This document shows, piece after piece, positions 60,801-64,000 of a stretch of DNA of 64,000 bases (position 1 is the stretch's first letter; every line of letters starts with the position of its first letter). The position numbers were made by a program, and so were the translations under genes. Location: NCBI GenBank assembly GCA_039619475.1, contig CM077115.1:517224815-517288814 (forward strand), written 5' to 3'. This DNA is from Icerya purchasi. Its lineage: Eukaryota; Arthropoda; Insecta; Hemiptera; Monophlebidae. The notes below the pieces were generated by a model that worked only from the letters and a program-made list of their open reading frames with translations, was not told the origin of the DNA and ran no database searches.

Positions 60801-61611
60801 TACGACACTAGCATTACGTAATTGCCATGAAAACCTGGCAGCATGTATTGTGCTAATTGCCCTTTGTGAATTGAAACAATTAAAGAGAAGAAAGGTTAAC
60901 AACTGGATTTTTAAATCGCGAAAAATATTAATTTGTATAAAGAAAAATATTAAATTGTTTTGTTTTTTTTTTTACAAAAAAACAAAAATTAATCAGAATG
61001 TTTGACGTTTAAAAGGGAATACTATATATATAGTAGATCGAAAGTTACAGTAATAATTCGATAAACGAGTTTAGCCAGAATAATTTGACAACACACAAAT
61101 ATCGTGAGTCAATTATAGGAAGAGAATTCTCTTTTTTGTTTTCAAATAATTTTTTACGTTAAAATCGGTGTCCTTCAATACCAAATGTATTATTATTCCG
61201 AAATGTGTGACAACATTGTCGTCTTGAATTTCCCCCCTTCCGCCATTAACGATTTTATTCTACTTTTTATTAATTTGTAATATCGGTATTTTCATTTAAA
61301 GATTCCCCGATACGATACTCTTTCGTTTGGTCGAAGAAAACTCGAAAATTTCCTGGCGCGCTGCGCGATAAATTCAGTTTCGGAAATGGAACGCTATTTC
61401 GATTATGAATTCATGTTTGTGTCGGAAAAGAGTCATTTATCGACTTAGCCTTTTGAAGAAGTAGTGAAAATTATTAAAAGAAAAAAAAAAGGAAAGTGCG
61501 GGAAAAAGATACGAGTAGTAGCTCGAAATATATTTTTAAAAAAAATTTTTAGAATTTTGAAAATATGTATGCTCGAAAGGGAGCTGGTCGAGCAAAGTTT
61601 CGTAAATTGGT

Positions 61612-61765
61612 GTAAGTAAAGTAAGTCCCGTACCCTCTTGGCGTCTAGGATTGTGGAATTAAGCTTTTCATAATGTACTGAAGGACGTCCCCTAATGGGT
61701 CTGATGAGGATACTGGGGTCAGTTCCTTTTTACTTTTGGATTATCCGCCTTTACTATAAAAAATT
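61612..61765 (-). mobile_element. SINE A, copy 3 (body only)
   Basis: On the + strand it reads TAAGTAAAGTAAGTCCC, TTAAGCTTTTCATAATGTAC and GGATACTGGGGTCAG. These correspond to the body and tail of the copies at 43795-44082 and 8190-8302. The tRNA-like head was not found to the right, so this copy is truncated. Confidence 0.65.
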
Positions 61766-62264
61766 TACGAGTGTACGCTTCATCATCATTGGAGAATATG
61801 TAGCTGAACCGAATTTTTTTTTGCATTTTTCTATTTGATGCCCCCCCCCCCCGATTAAATATTTTGCCTGCACAAGTTAAAAGACTTTCTAGAATAAAGC
61901 GAAAAATTTGACCAGATTTTGAAACAGGTGTGTCATTAAATAGCGCTCCAGAAGGTAGGCGAATTTTCGTGTTTCGTTTGGAAAAGTTTTAGGTTTCAGT
62001 GTTTTTTAACAAACGTAGATAATAATTATGGAGGAATCTCAGCCAGTAGTATCGATATGCAATTTCAGCTGGGGAGCAGTTTTCTTTTTTGCCCTTGGAA
62101 AATATTGGAAAATAGGGGTCGTACACAATAATCGTGTGAGGTGTAATTTTACAAAAGATATCCTTCTCGAGTCGCTCGGGCACTTTTTTTTTCACTATGA
62201 ATCATTTCTTTTTTCTGTTTTTTTTTTTTTTTCTTTTCGGCTCTGACCCAACCACTTGAATGTA

Positions 62265-62610
62265 TTATGTTAAGAAATTCGATTCTGAGATTATGAAAAG
62301 AACAAAGGATCGAAGCAATTATTGCTGGAGATGGGAAGGAAAGGATAAAGGAAGCGCTGTAAGGAGCTAGAAGGGCAAAAGATTTTCGAATGCAAAAAAA
62401 AAAGAAAAAAAGAAGAGTTTAGCTAACATCGAGAACGGTTTGCGTTAAATTCAAAAGGAGAATCAGTGTGTTGCATCGAAGGGTCGGAAAGAGGAAAAGG
62501 GAAAAACGAAAGCAAGAAGCCGGGAGGAGAGAATATGATCTGATTATGGAGACAATAGTAGAACGACGACTGGAAGGGAATATAGGAGCTAAGACTGAAA
62601 ACTGGGTGCC
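62265..62610 (-). mobile_element. LINE fragment, reverse orientation
   Basis: The blocks CAATTATTGCTGGAGATGGG, TTCAAAAGGAGAATCAGTGT and TATGGAGACAATAGTAGAAC match 42490-42750 in the same order. It is therefore another fragment of the same LINE region, inserted antisense to NFI. No reading frame is preserved. Confidence 0.6.
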
Positions 62611-63181
62611 GTATGTGTGAGGTGTTTCAAGTGTGTTTTAAGATTCAAAAAAATCAAAAGCACGTTTTAATTCATTATGAAAATAAAATGGTACGATTAA
62701 AAAAAATTGACACGAATTGTAAAATTTTCATCGGCTTTTCTGAAAATTTCAATATTAATTATGAAAGACATATATTAAACGGGAGGGGACATAAAGGTAT
62801 AATAAAATGCCTATAATTAAAACGAAAAATTGGCGCCAATGAAATAAGACAACACGTGGAATTCAATTAATTTTTGGCTATTCTTTTTTTCGATCGATCA
62901 TCGAACATGTAATTATCGACTGAGATCAATGTTATCACGTGATTTGCCGCACTAACGAGTGTCTCTCTACGTGTACTGTATAAATACACAAAGACCGTGT
63001 ATAACGAAATTATACGCGCGTAAAAAGAGAAATGCGTATGCCGCTCTCGTAGCGTGATCGATAAAATATTATAAAAAGCCAACGCAAAAGAGAAATTCTA
63101 CGGAATAATTAACGAAACGTTTAATATGTACGTATTTAGGAATTTCGCCGATTTAAATGTTGAGCGTGTTTTTGGTTTTAG

Positions 63182-63365
63182 GTGTGGCGTTTGGATTTAG
63201 TGATGGTGATACTGTTCAAAGCCATACCGTTAGAAAGTACTGATGGTGAAAGATTAGAAAAATCATCAGAATGTACTCATCCTAGTCTCTGTGTAAATCC
63301 TTACCACATAAACGTTTCAGTTCGCGAACTTGATCTCTTTTTGGCAAATTTTACGGGAACTGACG
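63182..63365 (+). CDS. NfI: Nuclear factor I, internal exon B (DNA-binding domain, C-terminal half)
   Basis: This is the next NFI exon, 61 codons plus one base, following exon A in phase 0 (ADK|VWR). It begins [20 protein letters not shown], a block nearly invariant in animal NFI proteins, and continues with [18 protein letters not shown] and ELDLFLANF. The two cysteines (exon residues 31 and 37) and the histidine at 42 fit the remaining zinc ligands of the NFI/MH1-like DNA-binding domain, so the zinc site is assembled from both exons. The acceptor is GGTTTTAG|GTG and the donor GACG|GTAAGT. Reading past the donor gives a stop after two codons, which supports splicing there. The exon therefore ends in phase 1 and leads into the less conserved transactivation part, which lies beyond the window. 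Confidence 0.97.
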
Positions 63366-64000
63366 GTAAGTGAATTTTTTTGTTATACAAATTCTTCTTT
63401 TTAACGGCGATAGCTTTCCCGGTTCCATCATTCGGCTTACACACAGGTATATCAGCCGACGCGTACATTTTATTTCATTTATGAACTAATTATACTCCGA
63501 TCAGCTAAAAAGCAGAACCTCTCACTGTGTTCCTTTTTTCTATGTGTACTTTTATAAGATCAAAAAAACATGTCACACTTTAATAGAGATTAGTTCAGTT
63601 TTTTTCGAAAAGACGATCATTTGTTACATGCTCGTCGACATATAACAAACACAAAATATATAGGTTATGTATAAAGAAATTTTTTTCGGCTATTACTCGC
63701 AGACTTATAGATAAAATCGTTCGCACTGGCAAAAAAGAACTATTCTTGTACAGATGTGTACGGTTTAGGGGCTGTAAAACAACTTTTCAATTCAATTTAA
63801 AATCTTACCTAGGGGCTTCGAGAAATGTGTCGCGTTGGCATGTATGAAATAATCGATCGATACAGCGGATAACTTTCCGCTTATTGCCGTTACAAAGCAT
63901 TTTTTAGTAAAACTCGGACAAAAATTCAGATCCGTTCGTCGCTGGCCTATAGAAACGTTACCAGCGGTGCTGCCGAGCGTGTCGTTTAAAGCAATTCCAC
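63366..64000 (+). other. Start of the next NFI intron
   Basis: The consensus donor GTAAGT opens an intron that runs off the window. The 635 bases seen are AT-rich without a recognisable exon or repeat. Confidence 0.8.

Larger units (their letters stand above)
55789..63181 (+). other. NFI intron between the two DNA-binding-domain exons
   Basis: This is a 7393-base phase-0 intron, bounded by GTGAAC at the left and TTTTAG at the right, deduced from the uninterrupted NFI protein on either side. It holds a (TAA)n tract directly after the donor, a degenerate LINE (56230-57500), a (TA)n tract near 57859-57898, a SINE body fragment (61612-61765) and a LINE fragment in reverse orientation (62265-62610). 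The remaining DNA is AT-rich with many homopolymer runs, and I see no further coding exon in it. An alternatively spliced exon cannot be ruled out by eye. Confidence 0.9.

Overview
The window reads as non-coding-rich nuclear DNA of an arthropod, most probably an insect. It is AT-rich, full of microsatellites and homopolymers, has no operon-like gene packing, and carries decayed DNA transposons and LINEs. Two well-bounded coding exons stand out, both at the right-hand end. At 55597-55788 and 63182-63365 (+ strand) they encode consecutive parts of the DNA-binding domain of nuclear factor I (NFI/CTF family). They are separated by a 7393-base intron and join in phase 0. The exon for the start of the domain (the stretch before NEKPEV) was not found. 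It is either left of the window or not recognisable to me. If it lies to the left, most of positions 1-55596 is one very long NFI intron; that is an inference.

Layout. 1-5278: AT-rich spacer with two short inverted-repeat elements (2027-2290, exact 9-bp target duplication; 3159-3583). 5287-6970: a hAT-type element with an 8-bp duplication, itself invaded by a LINE tail. 8036-9799: two tRNA-derived SINE-like elements. 15180-17604: a second copy of the same hAT element, invaded by a LINE tail and by a 911-bp terminal-inverted-repeat element with a TAA duplication. 20215-20690: LINE RNase H fragment. 26101-26215: a splice-site-bounded open segment that may be an unrecognised exon. 27480-27721: LINE fragment. 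30380-31250 and 33860-34913: two mariner-like transposase relics, the second quite well preserved with all three catalytic aspartates but a frameshift. 31735-32235: another LINE C-terminal fragment. 32743-33422: hAT-like non-autonomous element. 36290-43190: LINE tails. 43795-44082: SINE. 45793-46355: hAT remnant with a C-terminal dimerisation domain. 46749-47090: fragment of the 911-bp element. 47160-50340: LINE tails flanking a Helitron-like repeat. 52230-52358: perfectly bounded TA-flanked mini-element. 52445-53126: very long hairpin. 56230-57500: the most complete LINE copy, inside the intron between the two NFI exons, with RNase H and C-terminal zinc-knuckle-like pieces. 61612-62610: SINE and LINE fragments.

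Only NFI looks like a functional host gene. The rest is a layered record of mobile-element insertion, and nesting gives relative ages. Several GC-richer patches lacking recognisable repeats (about 10690-11460, 24040-25260, 29110-30130, 39780-40620) are the best candidates for regulatory DNA. I found no convincing new multi-gene system; the most unusual structural features are the 682-base hairpin and the nested hAT copies.
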